In this document: positions 1 to 6,416 of the stretch, piece after piece
How positions within the stretch are numbered: the stretch's first letter is position 1
Layout of the letters: each line of letters starts with the position of its first letter
Source: Kiritimatiellia bacterium
GTDB taxonomy: Bacteria > Verrucomicrobiota > Kiritimatiellia > RFP12 > UBA1067
Length of the DNA stretch: 6,416 nucleotides
Assembly: GCA_017459225.1 (NCBI GenBank)
Contig: JAFUDL010000166.1
Coordinates: 1-6,416 of the forward strand
Reading direction: 5' to 3'
The notes under the pieces: model-generated
Database searches by the model: none
Told to the model about the DNA's origin: nothing
What the model saw: the letters and a program-made list of their open reading frames with translations, nothing else
Made by a program: the position numbers and the translations under genes

Positions 1-2
1 GC

Positions 3-1889
3 GACTGGACGCGCCTGACGGTGCGCGCGGGCGAAGGCGGCACGTTCACGCCGCCCGATCCGATGCCGCCGTACGTGGCGGTGGAGGCGATGCCGGGCGA
101 GCCCGTCATCGCGCTCGCGCGCGACGTCGCGTTGGGCGGGCCGTTCTCAGTATCGAAGGGAAGCACCCTCAAGGTGACCGGCGCCAAGACGCTTGACGTC
201 TCGGGCGCGAAAACGGTCGCGGTTGACGGCTCCGTCGAAATAGGGGAGAGCTCGGCGTTGGTTGCGCCGCCGTTCGTCAGGGCGGGCGGGACTGTTACGG
301 TGGCCAACGGCGCAAAACTGGTGATCGACCTCGACGGATACGCCGGGTCCGATGCCGTGTTCACGGCCGACGGGGGCATATCGCTGCCGGAGGGCGCGAC
401 CGCAGCCGAATGCATCGAACTGAAGAACACCGAAGTGGAGGGCCTGCGGCCTGCGCTCTCGGCGGACGGCACGGCCGTCGTGCTTGAAATGGACGATCTC
501 GCCGCGCCCGTGACCGCCGAGTGGACTGGCGGCGGCGCCCCGCTTGCCCTCGACGATCCCGCGAATTGGGAGTGCCGCAACATCCGCGGCGCCGTTCTCC
601 CCGGCGCCGTTCCCACCGCCGTCACCACGGTGCGCGTGACGGGCGCGACGTCGTTCTCGCTTACTGCGGAGGCCGCTCCTACGGCCGCGTGGCGCAGGCT
701 GGAAATCGGCGCGTGTTCGCTTTCCGCCGACTGCGACTGGCGCGGCGTGGCTGGTTTCGACGACGGCGCGGTGATTGACCTCAATGGCCACAAGCTCACC
801 GTGGCCGGCCTTTCAGGCAAGGCCACCATCACCGACACCCCGGGCGGCGGAGAGCTGCATCTGGACGTCGGCGCGGCCACCGTCGAGAACACCGAGGTGG
901 CGATCACAGGCGCGGTCAAGCTCGTGAAGGAAGGCGAAGGCGTGTTCATTCCCAAGATTTCCCAGACTTACGTCGGCGGCACGGTGGTGGCCGCGGGCAG
1001 GCTCGCCCTCGGCACGGCCTCGAACCCGCTCGGCCCCAAGAATGCGGCGGTGACGGTCGAGAGCGGCGCCGAATACGACATGAACGGCTGCTTCAGCACC
1101 TCGACGTGCATATACTCCTACGAACTTGCAGGCACGTTCTTCGCCTCCACGACTTCAGGCCCGAACGGATACGACGCCGCCTACAAGTTCCTCGGCCGGT
1201 CCGTGGTCCTCACGGGAGATGCGCGCATGGTGCTCGACAAGGTATATTTCGGCTGCCCCGACCAGAATCCGATGTGGCTCACCATGAACGGCCACACTCT
1301 CACGCTCTCCAACGACGTGGCTGGCGGATACGTGGGCATGGGGGCCATCCGGGCCAGGGACTGTGGCCGATTGGTCTTTGAAGGAATCGGCCAGTGGGAA
1401 TGGCTCGCGGGGTGCGGGCCCTACACCGTGGACGTGACGACGCACTCGAAGTTCAAGATGAAGGGCAACTTCGACTTCCGCGGCTTCGAGTATCTGGCCG
1501 ACGTCTGGGAGCGCAACGCCGGCACCTCGTCGGCCGAGGTGCTCGTGTACGGCGCATACAAGGCAGGCGATTTCAGACCTCCGCTGGTGCTGAAGAACGG
1601 CGCCACGCTCGATCTCGGCGACAGGAAGACGACGTTCAGCGTGGACGGCGTGGCGGCCAATGGAACCAGCGGCGAGGTGGGCCTCGTGCGGTTCGACGCC
1701 AACGCAAAGATCACTGTGGACGTGAGCCGCAGGCGGGGCGGCGAGCAGAAGATCGTGAGTTGGACTAACAATCCCGGCGACACGGTGACCTTCGTGCTGG
1801 ACGCGAAGAGCGCCGCTGCCGGGCGGAAACTTGTTAGGCGCGAAGACGGTCTATACCTCTTCTGCGGCTTTGCCGTCCTCGTGAGGTGA
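3..1889 (+). CDS. Secreted beta-strand repeat (PATR-like) surface protein, C-terminal part, 5' end cut by window
   Basis: The frame is open from the first complete codon (position 3) to a TGA at 1887-1889. A GTG at 21 is the first possible start, but codons before it are open and no signal peptide follows, so this is taken as the 3' part of a longer gene. The protein is Gly/Ala/Val/Thr-rich with short alternating beta strands, typical of right-handed beta-helix surface proteins. Around 519-570 it has the WTGGG...DDPANW motif seen in many PVC-group repeat proteins. Around 710-840 comes a Cys-containing 'SADCDWRG ... DLNGHKLTVAGL' stretch. Positions 900-1088 resemble an autotransporter-associated beta-strand (PATR) repeat: LVKEGEGVF, then QTYVGGTVVAAGRLALG, then a 'VTVESGAEYDMNG' strand. 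The C-terminus is short (KLVRREDGLYLFCGFAVLVR). No autotransporter barrel, PEP-CTERM or LPXTG signal is visible, so the anchoring mode is unknown. Likely role is adhesin or structural surface protein; the substrate cannot be told. The family style is fairly sure, the function is not. Confidence 0.8.
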   Translation, partial: DWTRLTVRAGEGGTFTPPDPMPPYVAVEAMPGEPVIALARDVALGGPFSVSKGSTLKVTGAKTLDVSGAKTVAVDGSVEIGESSALVAPPFVRAGGTVTVANGAKLVIDLDGYAGSDAVFTADGGISLPEGATAAECIELKNTEVEGLRPALSADGTAVVLEMDDLAAPVTAEWTGGGAPLALDDPANWECRNIRGAVLPGAVPTAVTTVRVTGATSFSLTAEAAPTAAWRRLEIGACSLSADCDWRGVAGFDDGAVIDLNGHKLTVAGLSGKATITDTPGGGELHLDVGAATVENTEVAITGAVKLVKEGEGVFIPKISQTYVGGTVVAAGRLALGTASNPLGPKNAAVTVESGAEYDMNGCFSTSTCIYSYELAGTFFASTTSGPNGYDAAYKFLGRSVVLTGDARMVLDKVYFGCPDQNPMWLTMNGHTLTLSNDVAGGYVGMGAIRARDCGRLVFEGIGQWEWLAGCGPYTVDVTTHSKFKMKGNFDFRGFEYLADVWERNAGTSSAEVLVYGAYKAGDFRPPLVLKNGATLDLGDRKTTFSVDGVAANGTSGEVGLVRFDANAKITVDVSRRRGGEQKIVSWTNNPGDTVTFVLDAKSAAAGRKLVRREDGLYLFCGFAVLVR

Positions 1890-1908
1890 TCGGATTCGCG
1901 CCTAGCGG
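1890..1908. other. Short convergent junction between two stop codons
   Basis: Only 19 nt separate the TGA of the rightward repeat-protein gene from the TAG (read on the - strand at 1909-1911) of the leftward operon. A tiny CTAG-CGG-CTAG symmetry sits at about 1902-1912, but there is no strong GC stem followed by a T run on either strand. If transcription stops here, it does so by a Rho-type mechanism or inside the opposing coding regions. Confidence 0.5.
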
Positions 1909-3129
1909 CTAGATCTGAATACGTCCGGCGGTGTCGATGCGCCGCTTAACCGCGGCCTCGAAGCGCGCCTTGGCCTCGAGCCTGAGCTCGTTCGTGCGGC
2001 GCACGTATGCCGGCGGCCTTTCCGAGACAGCGCCGCTTCTCAGGAAGTACGCCTTGTTCGGCGAGAATCCCTTGCACTTGCGCAGCTTCCCAACATGCTG
2101 TGATTCGTCGCGAAGGGCGGCCAATATCTTTTTGCAGCCCTCCAGCACGTCGCAGTTCTTGTGGATGTAGTTCGCGTAGGCAATGCAGAGCTCCTTGACG
2201 AACTCGCGCGGATAGGGGTCGAGTGACATTCCTGTTTCCGCGAACCACGCCTTGAAGTTGTCCAGTACCTCTACGGCCTCGTTGTGGGATGCCCAGCACC
2301 TATCGATTGCCTCCTCGAACTTTTTGAGGTCGGCATCGGTGGTGCGCTTGAAATAGGAGTCAAGCGTGTGAAGGTAGCGGCTGGATTTGGCGTGCAGGTT
2401 GCCGTCCGCGTCGAGTGCGCAGTCGAGCCCCGACTCCTTGAGAACGGCGGCAAAGAGCTCTTTTTTCTTTTCAGGGTTGCGGAGTTCCGAGGGATAGTAT
2501 TTCCACTTGTCCGTGCCATTGCCGATCTTGTCCAGAAGCTTGACGTACTTGCCCCACGCCGTATCGACCTTCGTGAGGCTCTTGACGAGCGAGCCATCCT
2601 GGATGATGCCGAGATTCACCACGCGCACAAGATGGTTGTATTCGGAGTAGAGGCGGGTTTCGATCTCCGCTCTCACCAGGGCGGCTACCTTGGGACGCAC
2701 CACTTTGCCGAATTTCGCAAGCGTGTTCTTTGCACCCTGGAGGCTCTTGAAGGCGAGCTTCTGCGCCGGCGTGGCTGAGAGGTTCGTGAGCATGCGCTGC
2801 GGCGTGGGGTCGATGGGGCGGCCCAGATCTTTCAGCGCGTCGCCGAGAACGGTTCCGGGGTCCGTGTCGATGATCTTTGCGGCCTTGTACACGTTTTTGC
2901 AGAACTCGTGCAGCTTGTTGAACTTGGCCGCTTCGCCTCTTGTCATGGACCTCATCTGCGCGAGATCGTTGGCCACGGAATTCTCGCCGTCCGGCGCGGC
3001 GGAATAGTCCACGCCTCCCCAGTTGGCCTTGTCCCGCTTCTCGATCTCTGCCTTCGAGAGAGGTTTCGGCTTCGTGAACGCCGCGCATGCGGCGACTGCA
3101 GCGACTGCAAACACAAGTATCTTTTTCAT
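1909..3129 (-). CDS. Uncharacterised exported helix-rich protein, 406 aa
   Basis: I do not recognise the family. The N-terminus (MKKILVFAVAAVAACAAFTK) is a classic Sec signal peptide: two Lys, a hydrophobic core, and likely signal peptidase I cleavage around residues 17-20. The mature part is highly charged, Lys-rich and apparently almost all alpha-helical, with no internal membrane segment. It has seven cysteines (residues 77, 237, 278, 315, 326, 332, 352), six of them in the C-terminal half, compatible with disulfides in the periplasm. No catalytic motif is evident. The ATG start is supported by a strong ribosome binding site, AAGGAAAGG, ending 8 nt upstream. It is the second gene of a leftward pair, 18 nt behind the 453-aa exported protein, so the two are almost certainly co-transcribed and may act together in the periplasm or envelope. 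A lipoprotein is unlikely because the only signal-region Cys (C15) is not in a good lipobox. Confidence 0.82.
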   Translation of the reverse strand: MKKILVFAVAAVAACAAFTKPKPLSKAEIEKRDKANWGGVDYSAAPDGENSVANDLAQMRSMTRGEAAKFNKLHEFCKNVYKAAKIIDTDPGTVLGDALKDLGRPIDPTPQRMLTNLSATPAQKLAFKSLQGAKNTLAKFGKVVRPKVAALVRAEIETRLYSEYNHLVRVVNLGIIQDGSLVKSLTKVDTAWGKYVKLLDKIGNGTDKWKYYPSELRNPEKKKELFAAVLKESGLDCALDADGNLHAKSSRYLHTLDSYFKRTTDADLKKFEEAIDRCWASHNEAVEVLDNFKAWFAETGMSLDPYPREFVKELCIAYANYIHKNCDVLEGCKKILAALRDESQHVGKLRKCKGFSPNKAYFLRSGAVSERPPAYVRRTNELRLEAKARFEAAVKRRIDTAGRIQI

Positions 3130-3137
3130 CTCATTCG

Positions 3138-3146
3138 CCTTTCCTT
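3138..3146 (-). promoter_or_regulatory. Ribosome binding site of the 406-aa gene
   Basis: Read on the - strand the bases are AAGGAAAGG, followed by 8 nt and the ATG at 3129-3127. It lies inside the 18-nt gap after the TAG of the upstream gene, so the second cistron has its own strong initiation site rather than depending on translational coupling alone. Confidence 0.7.
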
Positions 3147-3147
3147 G

Positions 3148-4509
3148 CTAGAATCTCTGCTGGTAGTCGAGCACATACCACCGCCCGCCGCCCTTGCGGC
3201 GGAGACGGTGAGGATGCGGCGAGCCGAGCTGCTTGCCGTTCTTGTCGTAGGCGATGGACTCAACCACCGCCTCTTCTACCTTCTCCCCGCCGATCTTCTC
3301 GAGCGTCTTGCGGTCGTCGTCGTCGAGGAAGAAGTTCTGAAGTTCGTCCTTGCGGTCGAATCCCTTCTGCACGGTGATCTTCGGCTTGGAGAAGGTGGCG
3401 TGGACGTACTCGCCGTGGAAGCGCTCCTGATGGAGATCCCAGAAGTAGCGCTTCACCTCGTCTTCTCCGTACGTGCCGCCCATGTATTCGGGGTCTATGC
3501 ACTGGAGGTAGAGCTTGTGGTTCTTCTCCTTGATGGCGGTCATGAATATCTCCATCAGACGGTCGGGCGTGACATCCTTAGGAATCTCCTTGATCGTGTA
3601 CCATCCCTGTTTGATCGCCTCGACTTTCTCCTCGCCGATGAAGCGTCCGGAGGATTCCGCTTCCTTGTCGCGCACTGCCACTAGATGGTCAGGAATCTTG
3701 ATTGCCACCGGCTTGAGAATCCATCCGAAATAGAAGGCGCCAGGACCCTCTTCGCCGCCGATGGGGTTTTCTGCGGTGATGCCCGAGACCTCGGCGAGGA
3801 CGGTCCATTTCTTAACTTCCTGCATCGACGAATCCACCGTTCTGCGGTAGCGCTTGGCCGCCTCGTACGGTCCCAGCCAGTCGCGTCCGGCAAGATCGAT
3901 GAACCAGAATCCGCTTGAAGGCTTTCCGCACCAGATGTATTCGCCTGAAGCGCCGTAGAACTGCTTGGCGGGATATTCCACGTCTTCGAGCACGACGTAT
4001 CTGCCCTTGAGCTCCTCGACGGAGATTTCGGCGGAGTCTGGTGCGGGGAACGCCTTTTCGATCATTCCTTCCTTATGGGACTCGATGATGCGCTGCCACT
4101 CCTCTTCGCCCAGCTTCGAGATGAGCTGGCGCATGTTATCCTCGTTGTGGAGGTACTGCGTCCACTCCGCCTGCACGTCAACGAAGTCGCCCTTTGAACG
4201 CTTCAGCGCGGCGCGCACCCGGCGGAAGAGGGCATCCACGCGCGGGTCGTCTGGATACTTGAGCTTGAGGTCGCGGACCTTCTCGAGGGCGGTGCGCTGG
4301 TTGCGCCACACCATCTTCTCTCCGCCGCGCTGGAGCGCCACCTCCTTCTCGAACTCGCGCACGTAGTAGTCCGCATATCCGATGAGCCTTGTGAGCTGGG
4401 CGGGGTCGGCGGACTGCGCCGCGCAGATCAATGCGCACGCGCACGCCGCCGCGACGGGCCAGAACCGCCGGATGTTGTTTGCCGTTGAAGACATGATGCG
4501 TCCTTTCAT
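3148..4509 (-). CDS. Uncharacterised exported protein, 453 aa, possible NTF2-like C-terminal domain
   Basis: I do not recognise the family. The N-terminus has basic residues (NNIRRFW) then a hydrophobic run to AAQSA-DP, a good signal peptidase I site near residue 34, so the product is probably periplasmic or secreted. Residues 37-150 look helical and charged (tetratricopeptide-like character, but no clear repeat). Residues 165-275 are beta-rich, with many aromatic and Gly residues (YIWCGKPSSGFWFIDLAG; KKWTVLAEVSGI; FYFGWILKPVAIKIP), perhaps a small OB-like barrel. Residues 312-453 combine helices (PDRLMEIFMTAIKEKNHKLYLQCI) with a final GGRWYVLDYQ strand, a pattern resembling NTF2/SnoaL-like folds; this is inference. 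Two starts are possible: the ATG at 4509 with GGAG 9 nt upstream, or the ATG at 4494 (residue 6) with AAAGGA 6 nt upstream. Both leave the signal peptide intact. It is first in a two-gene leftward operon and divergent from the transglutaminase-like gene. Confidence 0.82.
   Translation of the reverse strand: MKGRIMSSTANNIRRFWPVAAACACALICAAQSADPAQLTRLIGYADYYVREFEKEVALQRGGEKMVWRNQRTALEKVRDLKLKYPDDPRVDALFRRVRAALKRSKGDFVDVQAEWTQYLHNEDNMRQLISKLGEEEWQRIIESHKEGMIEKAFPAPDSAEISVEELKGRYVVLEDVEYPAKQFYGASGEYIWCGKPSSGFWFIDLAGRDWLGPYEAAKRYRRTVDSSMQEVKKWTVLAEVSGITAENPIGGEEGPGAFYFGWILKPVAIKIPDHLVAVRDKEAESSGRFIGEEKVEAIKQGWYTIKEIPKDVTPDRLMEIFMTAIKEKNHKLYLQCIDPEYMGGTYGEDEVKRYFWDLHQERFHGEYVHATFSKPKITVQKGFDRKDELQNFFLDDDDRKTLEKIGGEKVEEAVVESIAYDKNGKQLGSPHPHRLRRKGGGRWYVLDYQQRF
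4501..4506 (-). promoter_or_regulatory. Alternative ribosome binding site pointing to a start at 4494
   Basis: AAAGGA on the - strand lies 6 nt before an in-frame ATG (4494-4492), which would give a 448-aa product beginning MSSTANN. A competing GGAG at 4519-4522 lies 9 nt before the ATG at 4509. The sequence alone does not decide between the two starts. Confidence 0.45.
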
Positions 4510-4524
4510 GTAAATTTTCTCCGC

Positions 4525-4540
4525 TGCCCATAGTCTATCA
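4525..4540 (-). repeat. Left arm of 16-bp perfect inverted repeat, facing the leftward operon
   Basis: On the - strand this reads TGATAGACTATGGGCA, identical over 16 bp to the copy at 4676-4691 on the + strand. It ends 15 nt before the ATG at 4509. Just 5' of it on the - strand the bases form TATGAT (4542-4537), a five-of-six match to a bacterial -10 hexamer. No good -35 box lies 17 nt further upstream. It may be a promoter core or an operator for the operon. Confidence 0.65.
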
Positions 4541-4655
4541 TAGTTGCGCGCCCGATGGAAGCGCGATTGTAATAGTGGGGTTGTTAGGTTGTGATCGGAG
4601 GAGTACCTGATAGGCTAGGCACTCTATGCAAACCTTGCGCCTGGGTCGTCGGCTG

Positions 4656-4684
4656 TTGAAAAGAAGCCTTCATTTTGATAGACT
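4656..4684 (+). promoter_or_regulatory. Candidate promoter of the TSP3/transglutaminase-like gene
   Basis: TTGAAA at 4656-4661 (five of six to TTGACA) is followed by exactly 17 nt and TAGACT at 4679-4684 (four of six to TATAAT). The -10-like box lies inside the right arm of the inverted repeat. If used, transcription would begin at about 4690-4692, almost on the second ATG of the gene (4691), implying a leaderless transcript or a start further inside. This is a pattern match only. Confidence 0.35.
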
Positions 4685-4691
4685 ATGGGCA
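4676..4691 (+). repeat. Right arm of 16-bp perfect inverted repeat, facing the rightward gene
   Basis: TGATAGACTATGGGCA on the + strand matches the left arm (4525-4540, - strand) at every base; identity stops at the flanking bases on both sides. It contains the first ATG (4685) of the rightward gene, and its last base is the A of the second ATG (4691). The two arms are 135 nt apart, too far for a terminator hairpin, and each is oriented towards its own gene, as expected for a directional promoter or operator element. Confidence 0.65.
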
Positions 4692-6416
4692 TGGAAATTG
4701 TGCAGATAAATCCCATGGGGGCGTGCATCGCCGGCATTGCGGCGATAGGCGCGTTCGCGCTTGTCTGCTTCGTATGGCGGCATCGGATCAGGAACGCCGC
4801 CGTCGCCGTCCTCGCGGCGGCGCTCGCTCTTGTCGCGATTCCAAAGAACGACAGGCAGGCCATTGGTAGGGCGAGCAGCCCCCTGTCCGCCGCAATGCCG
4901 CGCGACGGGTCGGTCGAGACGCCGCACGTGTCCGCCATCAACGTGTCAACTTCGGGCGTGGATCTTGTGCTCTTCCGGCCGGCGGCCGACTCTATCTCCG
5001 CAGTAGAGGTCACCGTTGCCGCGAAGACGAATCTGGCGGAGCATGCCGCCTGGTTTGCCGTCACGAACGCGACCTTCCTCACGGGCGACACGAACGTGTT
5101 TGTGTCCATCGCGCGCGAAACGCTCGACGGCTTCGGCGTCACGTCGCCCGCGTTCTTCTCCTTCGGCGGCTCGGGCGACACCGACGGCGACGGACTCCTA
5201 GACTGGAACGAAAGCCTCAACTTCGGCACGTCGCCATACCTCGTAGACACAGACGGAGACGGCATGCCCGACGACTGGGAACTGGCCCATGGCCTTGACC
5301 CTCTGCACCTTGGCGAGGCAGGTCTTGACCCCGACGAGGACGGTCTCTCGAATCTCGAGGAGTTCCGCGCGGGGACAGACCCCAACTCCGGTGACACCGA
5401 CAACGACGGCCTGGGCGACCGCGCTGAGGCGGGATGGTACGAGACGTCGATGGCGTACAGCCTTCCGTCCGTGATATACGGCGTGTCCACATACATCTGC
5501 TCCGCTCCCGTGGGCACCGTCTATTCGGGCGCCTATCCGTTCACGCTGCCGTTTCCCGTGAGGGCGAACTTCGGCGAGGTTGGGTTCGATCCCGCGACTG
5601 GCGAGTGGTCGGGCGGAGGCGCAACAAATTTCCCGGCGTGCTACAAGGCATGGGCGACGCCAATGGTGCAGGCCAGATTCTCGATTGAGCCAAAGATCAG
5701 CACCAATGTTGTGGTGTTTGCGCAGATGACCGGAAATGTGTTCGGAGTCTATGGACTCCTTGACAAACCTGTGGACTTTGTGGACGGCGCGTCGGCATGG
5801 GTATCGTTCCCGTCCATAGGCGTGGTGTACGGTCAGGTGGCGCGAAACACTGTCAATATGGGATGGTTTGTTTCCAGGCTTGGCGGCGAGGCTATTGCTC
5901 CGACATTACATTGCATGACGGGACCGCACCGCATATACGTGGTGCTGGGGGATCCAGTCGAACCGTGGAGCAGCGACCTGACCTCCGACCAGTGCGCATG
6001 GACCAATGCGCTTGAATGGGCGTGCGGCGCCGCTGTGGGTGCAATGGACTTTCCGGCGGCTGCGTCTAATGTCAGGGTGGCGATAAACAGGTCGGGCTCG
6101 TTTTTTTACGACACTGTAGATGGAGCTTCGTATTTTACTAATGATTATCGACGATGGATATTCTGGCAGGTATATGAAGTGGAGTTGTCGGAGTGTATTA
6201 AGATCTTAAATGACCCTCTTATGACAAAGAAAGTCAACTGTACGGATTGTGCTTCCTTTGTATTTTCCTTTTCCAATCTTCTAGGCTGCAATCTGTACGC
6301 ATCTATCATGGGATGGTATTTTGACACCAATCCCTATTGTGCCATTGGACAACCGGATTGGACGCCTCCTGATTGGGGCTGGGGTTTCTCCTACCATGAA
6401 GTAGCCTGGGAAGGCA
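4685..6416 (+). CDS. Membrane-anchored TSP3-repeat protein with transglutaminase-like Cys-His domain, 3' end cut by window
   Basis: The frame is open for 577 codons from the ATG at 4685 to the window edge; in-frame TGA and TAG at 4676-4681 close it upstream. Residues 11-31 and 38-53 are two hydrophobic segments separated by RHRIR, predicting a hairpin with the rest outside the cytoplasm, or a signal peptide if translation starts later. Residues 84-160 form an Ig-like strand region. Residues 165-251 hold four TSP3-type acidic loops (DTDGDGLLDWNE, DTDGDGMPDDWE, LDPDEDGLSNLEE, DTDNDGLGD), known calcium binders acting as a rigid stalk. Residues 252-410 are beta-rich and unrecognised. A strand HRIYVVLGDP (415-424) and helix WTNALEWACGAA (439-450) lead into a transglutaminase-like core: CTDCA (C519, D521, A523) fits the CxDxA nucleophile motif, and YHEVAW (H571) fits the catalytic His. 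The third residue, Asp or Asn, would lie beyond the edge. The true substrate is unknown: protease, crosslinking or amidase are all possible. Starts at 4691 or 4715 are alternatives; none has a clear ribosome binding site. Confidence 0.82.
   Translation, partial: MGMEIVQINPMGACIAGIAAIGAFALVCFVWRHRIRNAAVAVLAAALALVAIPKNDRQAIGRASSPLSAAMPRDGSVETPHVSAINVSTSGVDLVLFRPAADSISAVEVTVAAKTNLAEHAAWFAVTNATFLTGDTNVFVSIARETLDGFGVTSPAFFSFGGSGDTDGDGLLDWNESLNFGTSPYLVDTDGDGMPDDWELAHGLDPLHLGEAGLDPDEDGLSNLEEFRAGTDPNSGDTDNDGLGDRAEAGWYETSMAYSLPSVIYGVSTYICSAPVGTVYSGAYPFTLPFPVRANFGEVGFDPATGEWSGGGATNFPACYKAWATPMVQARFSIEPKISTNVVVFAQMTGNVFGVYGLLDKPVDFVDGASAWVSFPSIGVVYGQVARNTVNMGWFVSRLGGEAIAPTLHCMTGPHRIYVVLGDPVEPWSSDLTSDQCAWTNALEWACGAAVGAMDFPAAASNVRVAINRSGSFFYDTVDGASYFTNDYRRWIFWQVYEVELSECIKILNDPLMTKKVNCTDCASFVFSFSNLLGCNLYASIMGWYFDTNPYCAIGQPDWTPPDWGWGFSYHEVAWEG

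Noticed and set aside
147..791. 214-aa open frame on the - strand
   Set aside because: Arg/Gly/His-rich low-information protein opposite the well-supported repeat-protein frame.
1900..1914. Possible terminator hairpin at the convergent junction
   Set aside because: The symmetry is only CTAG-CGG-CTAG with no T run; too weak to call.
2284..2778. 164-aa open frame on the + strand
   Set aside because: Lies wholly antisense to the 406-aa exported protein, without a ribosome binding site or recognisable domain.
2908..3684. 258-aa open frame on the + strand
   Set aside because: It spans the ends of two - strand genes with signal peptides and ribosome binding sites; its Leu/Val/Glu-rich composition is typical of an antisense frame in GC-rich DNA.
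4626..4709. 27-codon small ORF (MQTLRLGRRLLKRSLHFDRL...) in the divergent intergenic region, a possible leader peptide
   Set aside because: The only strong Shine-Dalgarno-like sequence (GGAGGAG, 4597-4603) is 22 nt away, too far, and the ORF would lie upstream of and across the candidate promoter.
4624..5517. 297-aa open frame on the - strand opposite the TSP3 gene
   Set aside because: Ser/Pro/Arg-rich translation with no domain, mirrored by the TSP3 repeats on the + strand; it is a GC-rich antisense shadow.
6101..6107. T7 run as a frameshift or slippage site
   Set aside because: The frame is open on both sides and the catalytic-type motif is downstream in the same frame, so no frameshift is needed.

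Overview
The window is GC-rich (roughly 60-65% over most of its length) and carries four protein genes, two of them cut by the window edges. All four products look exported or surface-exposed, and no housekeeping gene, RNA gene, CRISPR array or transposase is visible. The combination of an autotransporter-associated beta-strand (PATR-like) repeat protein with the 'WTGGG...DPANW' module and a thrombospondin type-3 (TSP3) repeat protein points to a bacterium of the PVC group, most likely an uncultured Kiritimatiellota/Verrucomicrobiota lineage. That assignment comes from protein style, not from a marker gene.

Layout. (1) Positions 3-1889, + strand: the C-terminal part of a large beta-rich repeat protein whose beginning lies outside the window. 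(2) Positions 1909-3129 and 3148-4509, both on the - strand: an 18-nt-spaced gene pair transcribed leftward, encoding two uncharacterised proteins with N-terminal signal peptides. The 453-aa protein is first and the 406-aa, helix-rich protein is second. The pair converges on gene 1 with only 19 nt between stop codons. (3) Positions 4510-4684: a divergent intergenic region of 175 nt. (4) Positions 4685 to the right edge, + strand: a long open frame without a stop, encoding a membrane-anchored or exported protein with an Ig-like strand region, TSP3-type calcium-binding repeats and a transglutaminase-like (Cys-His) domain cut by the window end.

The most interesting points are in the right half. 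The divergent intergenic region is bordered by a perfect 16-bp inverted repeat, one copy facing each divergent gene and each overlapping the place where a promoter -10 or start region is expected. The rightward gene has a CxDxA catalytic-type motif and a downstream HEVAW motif that fit an uncharacterised transglutaminase-like enzyme. The base composition of its last ~300 nt falls to about 40% GC, from about 65% in its TSP3 part, with no break in the reading frame.

Nothing here proves that the genes work together. The shared theme is the cell envelope or exterior: a secreted repeat protein, two secreted proteins of unknown role in one operon, and a calcium-stalked putative cysteine enzyme whose expression may be coupled to that operon through the shared inverted element.
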